Shown here in pieces: positions 22,507 to 34,200 of a stretch of DNA of 64,000 nucleotides. The notes under the pieces are model-generated. The model saw only the letters and a program-made list of their open reading frames with translations. It did no database searches and was not told the origin of the DNA. Both the position numbers and the translations under genes were made by a program. Source of the stretch: Flectonema sp. DT1601. Its lineage: Eukaryota; Euglenozoa; Diplonemea; Diplonemida; Diplonemidae. The stretch covers positions 186,001 through 250,000 of the forward strand of contig OZ025810.1 in assembly GCA_964019425.1 (NCBI GenBank), in the 5' to 3' direction. The first letter of the stretch is position 1. The number at the start of each line of letters is the position of its first letter.

Positions 22507-23972
22507 TTAGCGACTAGAATGTTCGAATTTGTTGTCGAAAAATGTTCTGTTTAGGATGTCATCATATTTTGGATTTGGTTGCCGTTTTTGTAATCCCACG
22601 GCTACAATACCTATGCTTTTTGTAGAAAACCTTTGAGGTATCTCACCATTAGTAATTTCAGCATAACTAAGACCTGGAGGAACGGGATAACACGGCAAAC
22701 TCAACATTCCTGAAGAGGTAATCGCAAGAAAATAATTCCCTGGCTCAAGCCTAACCGGTGATTCAAATGGAAGGCTTAATATCTCAGATTCAACACCGAG
22801 GCAGTTAACAGGTATGGTCTTACCCACACTTTGGGTTACACCGTTGCTTTGTTCAATAGCTATCATTCCCTCGACATTCATATCCGAAGGTCGATAAGAA
22901 TTTATTTGTAAATTTAATTTATTTATATTACAAGGGATTGTTATTTTTACAGGAACACCAAGTGCTCTTTCCTTTTGAATATTAACGTTAGACCTATCGT
23001 CGGAAGGTACAAAATTACCTACACTCATCAACTCGTCTGTTTTAATGTGGTCCAGGAGTGCTTCTGTTAGCTCATTCAGACAGTAGTAATTTGCTTCTAA
23101 GGCCATTCGTTTACATTTAAAGACCGATTCTGGAGGAATCACAGAGCCGTCTCGTAGATAATTTAATATTTCTCCGAAACAAGTACCGTCTCTGTCTATG
23201 AAAAAAGCTCCCGTCTCATCCTTGTCTAAGGGGATTTTATTTGATTGTATGTTGGACAACATCCATTCTTTACTATTTAAAGTTGACTCAGTAGTCATAT
23301 AAATAACACCACCAACGTTTAATCGAATTGTCATTGGAAGGTCACCTGTACGAGAGTAATTGAATTTTATGGATGTCGTCTAAAAAAGAAGAGAGTTTCT
23401 TTGGTACGTTTCTCATCATGAGATGATGAACCTGTTTAGTAAAAGATGTTATACTTAGAGAGTATTGACGTTTTTTTTTTTTTTTTTTTTCTTCTTTAAA
23501 CAGAACATTTGCCTGTTTTTTTTAAGGTATTTATTTGTAGTGTAACTGCAGTGTGTTCACGCATTGTGATTGTGAAAGGTCCCTCCGTTCCTGTTGTTGT
23601 TTTTTTTTTGTTATTACAGTGGACGCGAAGAGTTTCATTTACCAAAATCACTCACACAACAAAAAACATACCATCCAGACCCAGGTGTTTTAATTTGCTT
23701 ATTAATTCGGGAAGGAACGCCACAGCCGCTGCACGAAAACTGTTTTTTTTTTTTTTTTTTTTTTTTAAATCTCATGTTAAAAACTTCTTCCATCAACCAT
23801 CAACATAAACACATACACCAAGATCACTCTTTGAAGGAGGAAAGATAAACCCTACATTCATATGTTCCAGTCTAACAGGGTACGGTCCAGTGTACATATC
23901 TGGAATGCCCGGACCAGACATTTTCGGATCATTTGGATCTGGTGCAAAATCTGTTGATGGTGCTGTCAACAT
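22507..23972 (-). CDS. BTB/POZ (potassium-channel T1-type) protein, 2 exons
   Basis: Exon 1 is 23972-23856 (39 codons) and exon 2 is 23379-22507; the product is 329 residues. Exon 1 encodes a Pro/Asp-rich head (PDPNDPKMSGPGIPDMYTGP). The donor is GTAGGG and the acceptor is CTCTTCTTTTTTAG; the join adds TTSIKFNYSRTGDLP before the domain. Residues 55-143 are a T1/KCTD-type BTB domain: IRLNVGGVIYMTTESTL, DKDETGAFFIDRDGTCFGEI, LNYLRDGSVIPP. KCTD proteins are mostly adaptors for cullin-3 ligases; no channel helices follow. The remaining 185 residues look beta-rich and are unassigned. Using only the inner Met (23334) would give 275 residues. Confidence 0.83.
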
Positions 23973-24005
23973 TCCAAGTCAGCTGTTCTAGTGTGGCTGT
24001 GTATT

Positions 24006-24029
24006 CTAAAAAAGGAGGGGGGGGGGGGT
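24006..24029 (-). promoter_or_regulatory. Splice-acceptor-like tract in the BTB-gene leader
   Basis: On the minus strand a C10-TCC-T6-AG tract ends 34 nt before the ATG at 23972. No coding exon lies before it, so it is a leader-intron or trans-splice acceptor candidate. Confidence 0.5.
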
Positions 24030-26244
24030 GAAATATTATAAACAAACCCTGACTACAAATTAATTTAAAAAAAAAAGTCAACAAGCTCTGTCACGTGTAT
24101 TGATCATCTCGAAAGACGTCAAAGGAAAAGAAAAACCTTTTTCTGTAATAATCCCTGACGTTATCAGATCAGTAAGCCAGAGGCCTGCTGTGTACGTCCT
24201 ATTTAGGATTCTTTTTTTTTTTTTTAAAAAGAAATACTAAACAAGTGCCGCATACCTTTCAGTGTGTAGTGTTCTTTGAGAACACCTACTCCACTAAAAT
24301 GATGCGGCTCTACCACGACTGCCAATGACACATAAGAAAAGCAGCCTTTTACAGGTCACCAATGGGAAGGGGGGTTATACCAACGAGCAATAATAATAAA
24401 TATCCTTAATACGGGTTCACTCACTCATACCAACGGCAAGCCAGCACTGACACACACCGAACAAGGTTACTTACGAATAAGTTTTTTTTTTTTTTTTTTT
24501 TCTTTTGGTTTTTTTTTTTCATTCTTTTTTTCCCTCATCATTCTGTGTCTCCGAGCTGGTTTTTAACATGAAAACCATCAGAAAGTCATTTGTGGAACAC
24601 AGCTAAAGTCAACAACTGAGGTCGCGATTAAAAAAAAATAAAAATAATAATAAATACTCTCGATCAGAGTTTATCCGAAAAAAAACAATAATAGGCATTT
24701 CCTAACCGCGATTTGCTTTAATTGATCTTGGGAGTGACAATGAAGTACTTCATCAGAATGGCTTGGAGCCACCCTGGAATAACTGCACTATTCTGTCGTT
24801 AAAATATTATTATTTATTTTTTTTTTTAAAAGGTTTTGAGAGATATCATTATATTGATGAAAAACAGATAGATTGTATGTCGTGTTTTACCAGAAGAACT
24901 TTTTTTTTTTTTTTTTTTTTCTTACAAAAAAAAAAAAAAAAAAAAAAGAAAAATAAACAAAACAGACAATCGCTACTGATCTACAGCCAGATGCAAGAAC
25001 TCCTTCCAGAAGCTCTCGGGGGGGGGAATCGGAAGACGTGTTAAAAACAAAACAAACAGAGGGTTTGTAAAAGTTATTTTTTTTTTTTTTGAAATGTTAA
25101 TAAAGGGGGGAAAAGGGAAGCAGAAGCATAGCATCATATTCGACCGCAACTAACGGGATCAGGGATCGGCTAACTGAAAAAAAAAAGAATTCATCTTAAG
25201 TATCCCTGACTATACATTCACCAGTCATTAAACCGTGATGTAGTACCTATGGATTGCAAACAATCATTTCTCGTCCTACTCCCTTTCGAGAGAGAGCAGG
25301 ATCCTTAATTTAACACAAATAACATTTTAACAGACATCACGATTGATTCGCTCCAAGGCAATAAGCATAACACGAAAACGACGGAGAAGAATACCACACG
25401 ACACAGCTTCGAAGCATTCCGTGATGACAATTCACAGACGATTAAATGAAGAGAAAAGCTCACAATTTGACTATGTGACAATGTTAAGAACAAACACAAA
25501 TCCTAGTCTAATGTGATAAGGAAATGAAAGAGAAAAAGAGAGAATGAGAAACTCTCATTCCATCCCAGCAGTTGCCTTCTAAAGAAGGTTATCGGTGCGA
25601 TAAAATATTTATACACGACAACGACAACTAATAAGAACACGTGGAATGACAACTCACTGCAACCTAACGTCTCAAACAAAACTGCAAAGGAGCGACACGA
25701 GTTCGGAGGGGAACAAAAAATTAAAATCATTTTTGTACGCGCCGTAGATTCACCGCGTTTTTGACGTCAACCAGACTTATGCACGCGGATCAGCAACGAC
25801 GCACACTAACACTTCTTTAAGTTATCGGATGACTAATTTTATGTTTACTACTTCACATATAAACGAGTTAGAAGGGACGTCAAGCAAACAATACGATCAG
25901 AAGTGACCACATCAAAAAAAAGGGGGTTTCATTTTTTAACTTCGCGAAGAGAAAAAAAAAAAAAAAAACTCCTCTTTTCTTTTACTAGAGAGGGTTTCTC
26001 TAGTAGGCTGTACTTATTTTAAGATGAAACATTCTTTTTTAAAATTGACTTCTCTTCCAAAACGACAATAGGCACTGATGGTCACAGCAAATCTGCTGAA
26101 CAGTCGACAGTTTCCAGAACCTTTCTGGTTATACGTGTCTGCTAAGATGTTAAGAACAAAATAAAGTAATAAGCAGCAGTGAAACAATATTAAAAGGGAG
26201 GTTGGGAAAAATCGAAGGCTGCCCAGAGTGAAAATACAACTATA

Positions 26245-26304
26245 CGTGATGCTTAACTTAGCTTTTTGAAGTAACCATTTAGGGTTTCGAGAGTAATCCA
26301 TTTA
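26245..26304. repeat. Dispersed repeat family B, end fragment
   Basis: GTGATGCTTAACTTAGCTTT, then GAAGTAAC and GGTTTCGAGAGTAATCCAT, matches the right end of the copy at 14999-15200. Confidence 0.65.
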
Positions 26305-26537
26305 CCTCTATTCTTCTCCATCATCAGTTATAGTATAAAAATAAATCAATTAATATAATATTATATGCTTATAAAAAATAGTGCATTAAATCAAAAGATG
26401 CTCAACAAAGCTTTTGAGCATCTTTATATCAAAGGTAACTAGGTTAAGACAGTAGCGCAGTTGACTTGAAGTTATATTAGACACGGCAAGTGTCGTAAAG
26501 GATTCTACATAATAATCGTACGTATTGTAGTACGTTA

Positions 26538-26640
26538 GCGAGGGGGGGGGTGATGATAGTTTTTTTTTTGACAATGTAAAAAAGAATAGTAACAAACTTT
26601 AGGGTATTAATACGAAATTAATATCAAAAGTACGCTAGGA
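26538..26640. repeat. Dispersed repeat family A, copy 2
   Basis: Starts with a run of ten G, then TTTGACAATGTAAAA, AGGGTATTAATACGAAATTA and ATCAAAAGTAC. Matches 63308-63410 best. Confidence 0.7.
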
Positions 26641-27126
26641 GAGGGGGCTAAAAATAGTTCAACAAAAAATGTAAATCGACGGGGGAATAGAAACAAAAAA
26701 AAAAAAAAAAAAAAAAAACTCACGAATGATGCAAGTTCTAGCGCGCCTACCATCCTCCCTAAGACAGCAAAAAAAAAAAAAAAAAAAAAAAGACAAATAA
26801 CGAAGGAAAATAGGGGAAAACGTGCTGTATTATGAGTGAGTCGTTGCTATACCTAATCGTCCTTACCTATGCACGTACAGAATCACTCTTGATCTTATCA
26901 TAAGAAGGCAAAACAACATAAAATGTTATTTTTAGGATGATTAAAGGAATAGCAGAGTAGTTTAAAAAAAAAAAGAAAAAAATAATAGTAAGAGAGAACA
27001 CACGAAATTGATATTGTTTTAATCTGAGACAAAGAAAAAAAAAAGCAATTTTTTTTTGGAAACAAACAACAATACTATCACGCGTGAACATATCAATAAA
27101 ATGCGTCTAACTACATAAAAAAAAAA

Positions 27127-28770
27127 CTACTCATCCCCGTTGTCGGTATCATTGTTTTGGTTAATTAGTGCACGCTTCTCAATATCACCGTTAGGGTCTT
27201 CTATTTTCAAGAATCCCAAGCAAACAAGAATCAAATATCCATTTACACATAAGTAGAATACACAGAACAAGCTGAATGCTATCCACACGTACCACTTACT
27301 CGGTAAATCGTATGCTACTTGAATAATTGCGTACACATTTGATGCGAGTACCAAGGCTGAAATAATCCAAACAACAATAGCTGACCATCCCTTTGTTGCC
27401 CATTTCTTACACCTCGATGTAGACATACTAAAGTAGAGTGCTGGAAGCATTGCAAATGGAAGTTGAATACTTTGAGCAACGTTAAGCCATTCGTTAAGTG
27501 TGTCCATTCCAGATGGGTCACCCGGAGTCTCAATGGCAACAATCATCGCTGGAATCAAAGAAAAGCATCTTGAGATGAATGTTCTAGTCGCTGGTTTAAC
27601 TTTCATATCCAAGAACCCTTCCATAATAAACTGACCTGCATAGGTACCAGTAATGGTTGAAGCCTGACCTGCTGCAAGGACTCCAAGTGCCCAAATGTAC
27701 TTCCACCACTCAGCATTGTTGACTGCCTGAAGACAATCACCTGCTGATAGTAAGCCGATCTGATCTGTTCCGTCGTCACCTTTCGGGGTAATAACCTTCC
27801 CGTCGTAGTGGCAGACTGGGGAACCGTCGTCATTGAAGTACTTCAGGTTTGCGAACACCGCCACGACGAACAAATTAATTCCAAAAGAAATCATCAAAGC
27901 AATGGTCGACTCTAACTTATTGTAAAACACGGCTTCAGAAATCTTGTATTCAGCCTTCTTTGGGTTCTTCTCAAAGTTTCTGTCAATCTTTCTCGACAAC
28001 ACCAACGCCGAGTGTAAAAATAAATTGTGAGGCATAATCACAGCACCAATAAGTCCAATTGCTGATTGAAAAGTGTCATTATCTCCAATACGAGGCTCAG
28101 CCCATCCTCTGAATACCTCATCTTGAGGAGGAAGGCGACTGAAGTACTGGAAACCAAATGTGACGACCATCGTTGAAATGAAGATTCCAAACAACGCCTC
28201 CAGTTTTCGCATACCATTTCTATCGAGAAGCATAAAAGCAAAGCAATCAGCAGCAGTTATTAAACAACCAGCATAGATTGGGATTCTTCCACCACTTAGA
28301 ATCTTAATAGCAATTGCTGAACCAACAACTTCTTGACAGTCAGCGCAGATCAAAGCAGTCTCTGTCATAATCCACAGTGTGTATCGAACAGGTTTTGGAA
28401 AGGTCGTACAGTGCTGTGCCAAATGCTTTCCCGACACCACTCCTAACTTCGCTACAATATTTTGAAGAACGAGACCCATCACAGTTGCCCAGAACAGTAC
28501 CCAAAGTAATTTATACTGAGATGACGCACCAGCTTGTAAATCTGCTTCTAAGTTGCCCGGATCTAAGTAAGCGATACTCATAAGGAAACCTGGACCAGTA
28601 AACATCCATAATTTCTTCCATGAGAATTTCAGACTTCCATTTTCTACGTAATAATCAAATCCAGTACCACTGCTTACCATACTACCTCCCTCAGCGTCAT
28701 CATACTCGTCGTCGAGTACAGAGGGATCTACTGACTGCTCGCTAGTAAAGGTTACGTCGTCGTACCCCAT
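27127..28770 (-). CDS. NRAMP/SLC11 divalent-metal transporter
   Basis: Single exon, 547 residues, usual family length. A 50-residue acidic cytoplasmic head leads to about 11-12 membrane segments. The two metal-site motifs are intact: DPGN (70-73) in TM1, followed by LEADLQAGA, and MPHN (246-249) in TM6, followed by LFLHSALVLSRKI. Family members carry Fe2+ or Mn2+ with protons across the plasma or endo-lysosomal membrane. A long loop between TM7 and TM8 (about 310-345) carries Cys residues. The acidic ends (EDPNGDIEKRALINQNN) may hold sorting signals. No targeting can be proven. Confidence 0.95.
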   Translation of the reverse strand: MGYDDVTFTSEQSVDPSVLDDEYDDAEGGSMVSSGTGFDYYVENGSLKFSWKKLWMFTGPGFLMSIAYLDPGNLEADLQAGASSQYKLLWVLFWATVMGLVLQNIVAKLGVVSGKHLAQHCTTFPKPVRYTLWIMTETALICADCQEVVGSAIAIKILSGGRIPIYAGCLITAADCFAFMLLDRNGMRKLEALFGIFISTMVVTFGFQYFSRLPPQDEVFRGWAEPRIGDNDTFQSAIGLIGAVIMPHNLFLHSALVLSRKIDRNFEKNPKKAEYKISEAVFYNKLESTIALMISFGINLFVVAVFANLKYFNDDGSPVCHYDGKVITPKGDDGTDQIGLLSAGDCLQAVNNAEWWKYIWALGVLAAGQASTITGTYAGQFIMEGFLDMKVKPATRTFISRCFSLIPAMIVAIETPGDPSGMDTLNEWLNVAQSIQLPFAMLPALYFSMSTSRCKKWATKGWSAIVVWIISALVLASNVYAIIQVAYDLPSKWYVWIAFSLFCVFYLCVNGYLILVCLGFLKIEDPNGDIEKRALINQNNDTDNGDE

Positions 28771-29090
28771 TTGTGATTCGTATGTATTCTTCCTCTGACA
28801 CGGACCTGTTGATATAAATTATCAGAAATAGTACAATGGAATAAAAAGATTCTTTCGCTATGAAGAATTTGTGCTACAACTAACATAGAATTACAACGAT
28901 CTCCTGGATAAAGAGGAATATACTACAGTAGTGGAGGTTACAGTCACAAAGTTATTATTGTTTTCTAACTAAAAGTATCTAATCGGATATGGTCTACTAG
29001 ACCAATTGATCTAACGAATTGGAACTGTTTTGAACTAATGATGTCAATACTGACACGACGGTGAAGACCGTCCAGAGTCGGGATGCGTAG
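28771..29090. other. Spacer upstream of NRAMP
   Basis: This 320-bp spacer is free of long homopolymers. ATATCAACAG on the minus strand, about 36 nt before the NRAMP ATG, is acceptor-like. Nothing else seen. Confidence 0.5.
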
Positions 29091-30114
29091 TTAGGGAGAA
29101 TTTGAGAACCTGTCCTTCAATTGTGAACTAATCTCCTGTTTTATTAATAGTGAAGCCTGTGATGCTTTAACTAATTGTATTATAAAAACATACTTCAATG
29201 GAATCTTTCAGCTGCTGGAGTTCAGTTTGGTAGCGAGCAGCTTTTTCATTATGAACTGTACGGAGCTCAGTAAGATAAGAGTGCATTGATTCTCTTTGTT
29301 CTTCAGTTATTCCATCATTTGATTCTGGTAGAGAACACTCTTCATCTTCTGAGTCTCCGAAGAGGAACACGACTTCGTCATCTTGTGTGTCTTTCTCTTC
29401 GTCATAGGTTTCTTGAAGAAGCTTCTTTGCTGAGACTTGTTTGGGAGAAGGTTTCGGTGACTTACTAGTTGACTTCTTAACACTCGTCTTTGGTGTTTCA
29501 GGTTCTTCAGAGTTGCCTAGCCTGTTATTTCTTTTCGCAGCAGGCCTACCCCGCTTTGCAGGTTTCTTGACTGCAGGTTCTTCTGAACTTGAATCATCAT
29601 TTTCTGCCGGTGTTTTTGTTTTTGATATCTTAGCTGCTGCTTTCTTTGCGCTCTTCTTCTTAGCCGGTTTCGGTTTTACGGGACTCTCACTTGAAGAGGA
29701 AGAGGAAGACGATGGTGGCGGAGCAGACTTCTTGCCGGATGGCTTCTTAGCAGCCTTTTTTGGAGCCTTCTTCGGCTTCTTTATGTCAAGTGAGCTGCTG
29801 CTGTCACTCGAGTCGTCCGATTTTGGTGCCGATTTCTTAACGGCTGGCTTTCTGTTGAACTTCATTGCTCCCTTCGTAGACTTTGGTAATGTAATGGAAG
29901 CTGCCTTGGGTCTCTTAACAATTGGTACGCTGCTACTCGACGAGCTACTTGAAGATGAAACATTTCTTTTACGAACGGATTTCTTTGCTACTGATTTTCT
30001 TGCTGATTTCTTTGGCGCCGATTTTCTTCCTCTTTTCACGGATTTAATTTCCTCTGAAGATGAGGAGGAAGATGACGATGACTGGGGTTCAGGTTTCTTC
30101 TTCCGACCCGGCAT
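29091..30114 (-). CDS. Ser/Lys-rich nuclear protein with AT-hook-like motifs, 2 exons
   Basis: Exon 1 is 30114-29194 and exon 2 is 29135-29091; the product is 321 residues. The first 210 residues alternate serine/acidic blocks (S runs of 8-10) with Lys/Ala/Pro blocks such as KKSAKKAAAK, like histone H1 tails or Nopp140. KRGRPAAKR is a clear AT-hook core (GRP) and KRGRKSAPKK is a relaxed one. An acidic patch (FLFGDSEDEE) precedes a C-terminal helix (about 260-307, TELRTVHNEKAARYQTELQQ) that the splice extends with EISSQLKDRF, so the coiled coil continues across the junction and supports it. Likely chromatin- or nucleolus-bound; exact role unknown. The 230-codon open frame on the opposite strand is a composition shadow. 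Confidence 0.75.
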
Positions 30115-30266
30115 GTTATTAATGTCGTCCTGACTGAACTATTTTAATTAACCAAATAGAGAATAGTACATCTCATCATCGACGCAACATAACTACTAAA
30201 CAAAACTATCTAAAATAAAATAGGAAGTCAGAAAGAGGTGACGATAACCAAATTCAAAGTACACTA

Positions 30267-30953
30267 CTACAGCTTATCAAACAGATCATCATCAAGAAGT
30301 GGAGTGCTTAAGTCAAGTGGAACAGATTGAACAGGAGGAGTATTCAGAACTAGATTCTCTGGTGATGGACGAGGATGGAAATGAGCAGTAACATCCTTAT
30401 GATGTGGTTTAGCCGCTTCCTCGTCGTCACTTCCTTCATTACTACTGTCTGATATAATGTCTTCGTAGGTTAGGTCTGAAGGTTTTGCATAAAATACAGT
30501 TCCCCTATCAACTTCTGTTTTAATTTTATAAACAACAAAACCGATTACAACCATCCCAATCAACGTCAACGCTACAATTACACCAACGTCATTAGTGTTG
30601 TTCGTCTTCACAATTCCCAATAATTTGTATTGTTTCGTGTGTATAATTGAATCTTGACTCTCATTCTTATAAACAATTGTTAAGTTCGGCATTGAACACG
30701 TAATATTATTTGGTATTAATACTTGACCATAAAAAACCATTCCATTATCCACTGATGAAGTGGCCAATAAAACATCTACAGCTCCATCACATACACAAAT
30801 CCATTGTGTAAGCGTTCCATCAGGTATAGAATTAGTTATATTGAGTTGCAATGGCTGATCAGTTTCTACACTCAATTGAAGTGGTGATCCGGGTTCTGAT
30901 TTTATAAAAGTATTGGAGAGTAATAAACAACAAATAACACCAAGATGCGACAT
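30267..30953 (-). CDS. Small type I membrane protein, function unknown
   Basis: 228 residues from the ATG at 30953, which places a normal signal peptide first (SHLGVICCLLLSNTFIKS). The lumenal part (about 20-122) has four Cys (CVC, and others) and several N-glycosylation sites (NIT, NLT, NES). One membrane helix (about 124-146, VIVALTLIGMVVIGFVVYKI) is followed by an 80-residue acidic tail with a YEDI motif, SDSSNEGSDDEE (casein-kinase-2-like sites) and DLSTPLLDDDL, which resembles a dileucine sorting signal. Open frame upstream of 30953 encodes a Phe run and lies before a strong acceptor-like site. I do not recognise a family. It lies next to the giant surface-protein gene. Confidence 0.7.
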   Translation of the reverse strand: MSHLGVICCLLLSNTFIKSEPGSPLQLSVETDQPLQLNITNSIPDGTLTQWICVCDGAVDVLLATSSVDNGMVFYGQVLIPNNITCSMPNLTIVYKNESQDSIIHTKQYKLLGIVKTNNTNDVGVIVALTLIGMVVIGFVVYKIKTEVDRGTVFYAKPSDLTYEDIISDSSNEGSDDEEAAKPHHKDVTAHFHPRPSPENLVLNTPPVQSVPLDLSTPLLDDDLFDKL

Positions 30954-31254
30954 CACATTTCTGAATTTCTGTTTGATAACAAAAAAAAAAAAAAAATTGA
31001 TTATAAAAAAATTCATCATAACAAAGTATATTATCTGCATATCTCATACTGTAACATATCAAACAAAAATAAACAAAAAAAGGTTTCAGACAGACGATAC
31101 GAATTTCAAAAAGAATAATAAACACAACCAACAATCTCCTGAAAAGAAGAATCAGTTTTGAAAATTAGGTTTTTTAAAATAAGTGCTACACGACTCGAAA
31201 GAGTCCATTAAAAAAAAAAGATGTCAATAATATGTGTAAATGTCACTATCAGAG
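30954..31254. other. Spacer between the giant gene and the small membrane-protein gene
   Basis: This 301-bp spacer contains, on the minus strand, a T16 run then GTTATCAAACAG (AG at 30969-30970), 15 nt before the ATG at 30953: a strong acceptor-like site. Nothing else seen. Confidence 0.55.
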
Positions 31255-34200
31255 TTAAGTAACAACAACTACGATCACAATCACTACAATTAACGTCAAC
31301 ACTAATTGCGATTGAAAGCAGCGTGCTGAGGAATAGTCAAACGGAGACAATGCTAAACCATCTCTTGGGGACATATCGTCTGTGATATTTGGAGAAGGTG
31401 TCATCTCCACATCAGATGAAGGAAGAGGAGTGTCAGATGCTGAAGGAGAGATTGTAAAAACTGAAATAGGTTGCAAACCAAAATTCTGAACAAAATCACT
31501 ACTCTCATTCCTAACAATATTAATAATCATATTAAATAAGACATTGTGTTCCTCAACACCCTTGACACGAAATTCAATTACCGTACTACAATTAACCTGA
31601 CACGGAGAATCATCTTCATCATCTTCCAACGTTGAGATTCTTTTATATTTTTCGCCTTGTTGTAATATGTAGTCGGCATACAAAGTACACAAAGCTGTGT
31701 TTACTTTCATAGAGTGAGTTATAATTGATGTACTGACCTCTGTTTGATTACTAACAGGAAGTGATTTCATTGGAATGGCACAAATCCAATTGATGAAAAT
31801 ATTTATTGTCGGAATGCCTAATCGGAATCGGATATCTGTGAGGAGGACTGATACTAAGTGATCGACGTTAACAGCCAAGTCTTCCAGAGACATCTGAACT
31901 GTGGGTTCTGCAATCCAAAGAGGAGGTGCTTCAGTTTGCAGTTGCGGTGCCTGATCAGGCTCTATCATTGTAACATCTAACGATCCAATTTCAAAGGCTG
32001 GAAATTCAACAATTTTCCCATTTAACAGATCCCTGACATCGATTTCAGGATCAGAATAGCATTGAAGTGTCATTACAGCCCTAGCGCAGTATGCTGAAAA
32101 GAATAAACTGCTGAATGATACTTCAGCGTCGTCAATGGGTTTTGTTATGTTGTAGAGAGTTGTATTACCGCTTTCATCACCTACCTCACAAACTATTAGA
32201 AGGGTGACAGCACTGTTAGCGATCGATTTCAATTTCTCATCATTACTTCCTATTATTGTTAGTTGGATTTCAAAATGAGAATCAAGAGAGAGTCTCATCA
32301 GTTCTTTTGTTATTTCATAATTAGGATCTTGTCTTATTGACCTCAAGTGAGTAGCATTTAAAAAAACTTGTTCACCATCATATTTTGGTAGACTACAAGG
32401 ATATTTATTTTGCTGGAGTCGCATACAATCCGACCCTTCGATTCTCAGTTCCTTTATAGATATTATCTCAACGAATGAGAAAGCAATAACTCTATCGTTG
32501 TTACTTAACGACGATAAGAAGAACGATGCTCTGTTTGACGCAAGCAGACTTATGTTTCTTATCAAAGCTCGACCGTTCTGTAATCTAACAATTCTCTGAT
32601 TATTATGCAGGAGTTTCCAAGCAGATTCTACACACGGTGTTGGCTGTACGTAGAGACACTCTTGGTTTTTATGCAAATAAATATCAAGTTTATCGCTTTC
32701 AATAATTGGTCTGTTCACACAGCTGTAGTGGTTATTACGGGCGCATAAGTGTGGTTGTTCAGGTGGGATTTCTTCAAGGAGAAGAACGTCTGAACTAAAT
32801 TCATCGTCGATATCAGAAGGTGTATCACCAAAGCGTGATTTCATTGTTATTCTCATGTTAAAGTAATAACCCGATACTATGGAAATTTCATGGGATGGTT
32901 TCCAAAATGGTGATTCTCTCGATTGGATTTCCAATTCCACAAAATCAAATCCAGTTCCTACCGTAACCTCTGCTACCGTAATCGGAGTAATCCAAGGGTA
33001 ATAGGCATCACCTTTAGCAACTTTATCATTCTGTAGTCCAACAACCAAATCAAAAGGATGATGAATGCCATCAATACGTGTTGTCTTATTAATGGTGAAA
33101 GATACAACAGCTCTACCTTCAACGAATTGTGAAGAGAAAGAGTGAATTGAAGAGCTTCGATTACCTCCAGACGGAATTAATGAAGCAACAGCAACACTAA
33201 TAGAATCAGTTACCTGTAGGTTATCAACATCAAATAATAAGACGGTTATTGAGATTACTCTGCCAGAATAAATATGAATCTTACGCAGAGTTGAATCCCA
33301 GTAGCTGATGTCATCATCTCTAGCAGCTATTGTAACGGAATCACCTGAGACTGGAAGTATCCGATTACCTTGTAGCTGTTCTTCAATTCGTATAAAGTTA
33401 CTATACTCAACTCTTACGTCTAATGTCTGAGTTAATATAGTTCCCTCAGGAAGGTTTACAACTCCAGTAAAAACACATCTCCTAGCCACTTGATTAGTAG
33501 CTGGTGATTGCAATGGTTTCGGTGGATAAAACCTACCAGACAATATAATTAAACCAACTGATGAGGTAACTGATTGTAATTTAAAACAATTCAAAGGCTG
33601 CATTTCAACTTGTAATTGAGAAACAGCAAAATCTGACAATCCATGCTGTGACAGAACTATTCCACTTTCTGATAACCCTCTCAGTGACATACTATGTGAT
33701 AAATAACCAGTAGCATGCGACGATACTGTTGAAGGACGTGTTGCATTGTCTTTGATGATGAGGCTGTCTTCTTGTCTACCAGACGTCCAATAGAACGATT
33801 TGACTTTTGGTTTTAATATCTCAACTCGGATTTGCTGCGGATAAAAATCACGAACTGCATGAGAAGCCGTGACAACACACCTTCCTTCACCTAAACTACT
33901 AAACACGATTAGGAAAATACCATCATCTCCCTGTGGAATTACCGTTGGTAATGATGCAGTAGTACAACCAACACAATCAACACAGTTATAGTCAACAGTT
34001 ATGTTAGCAACTGTTGGGTCTAAAGAAGTGTAGTAAGTGTACGATTGCATATCAAAAGAAGACATTCCAATTTGAATTAAAATTTTATCACCAGCAACCA
34101 TCGTTCTCTGACTATTCCCGGAACCCTTCACATATAAGAATGCAGCTGGTTGGGACCAACTGACTTTACTGATGGATTCTCCCTTGGAGTCAACAACTGA

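Larger units (their letters stand above)
23973..27126. other. Gene-free, repeat-rich block
   Basis: About 3.15 kb with A/T runs (24901-24946 is T run, short gap, A run), a G run of ten at 24017-24026, and pieces of families A (26538-26640) and B (26245-26304). I see no gene on either strand. Confidence 0.75.

Noticed and set aside
29441-30133. 230-codon open frame on the plus strand
   Set aside because: It is the reverse of Ser/Lys/Glu-rich codons of the AT-hook protein (giving Phe/Leu/Glu); no start context, no family.
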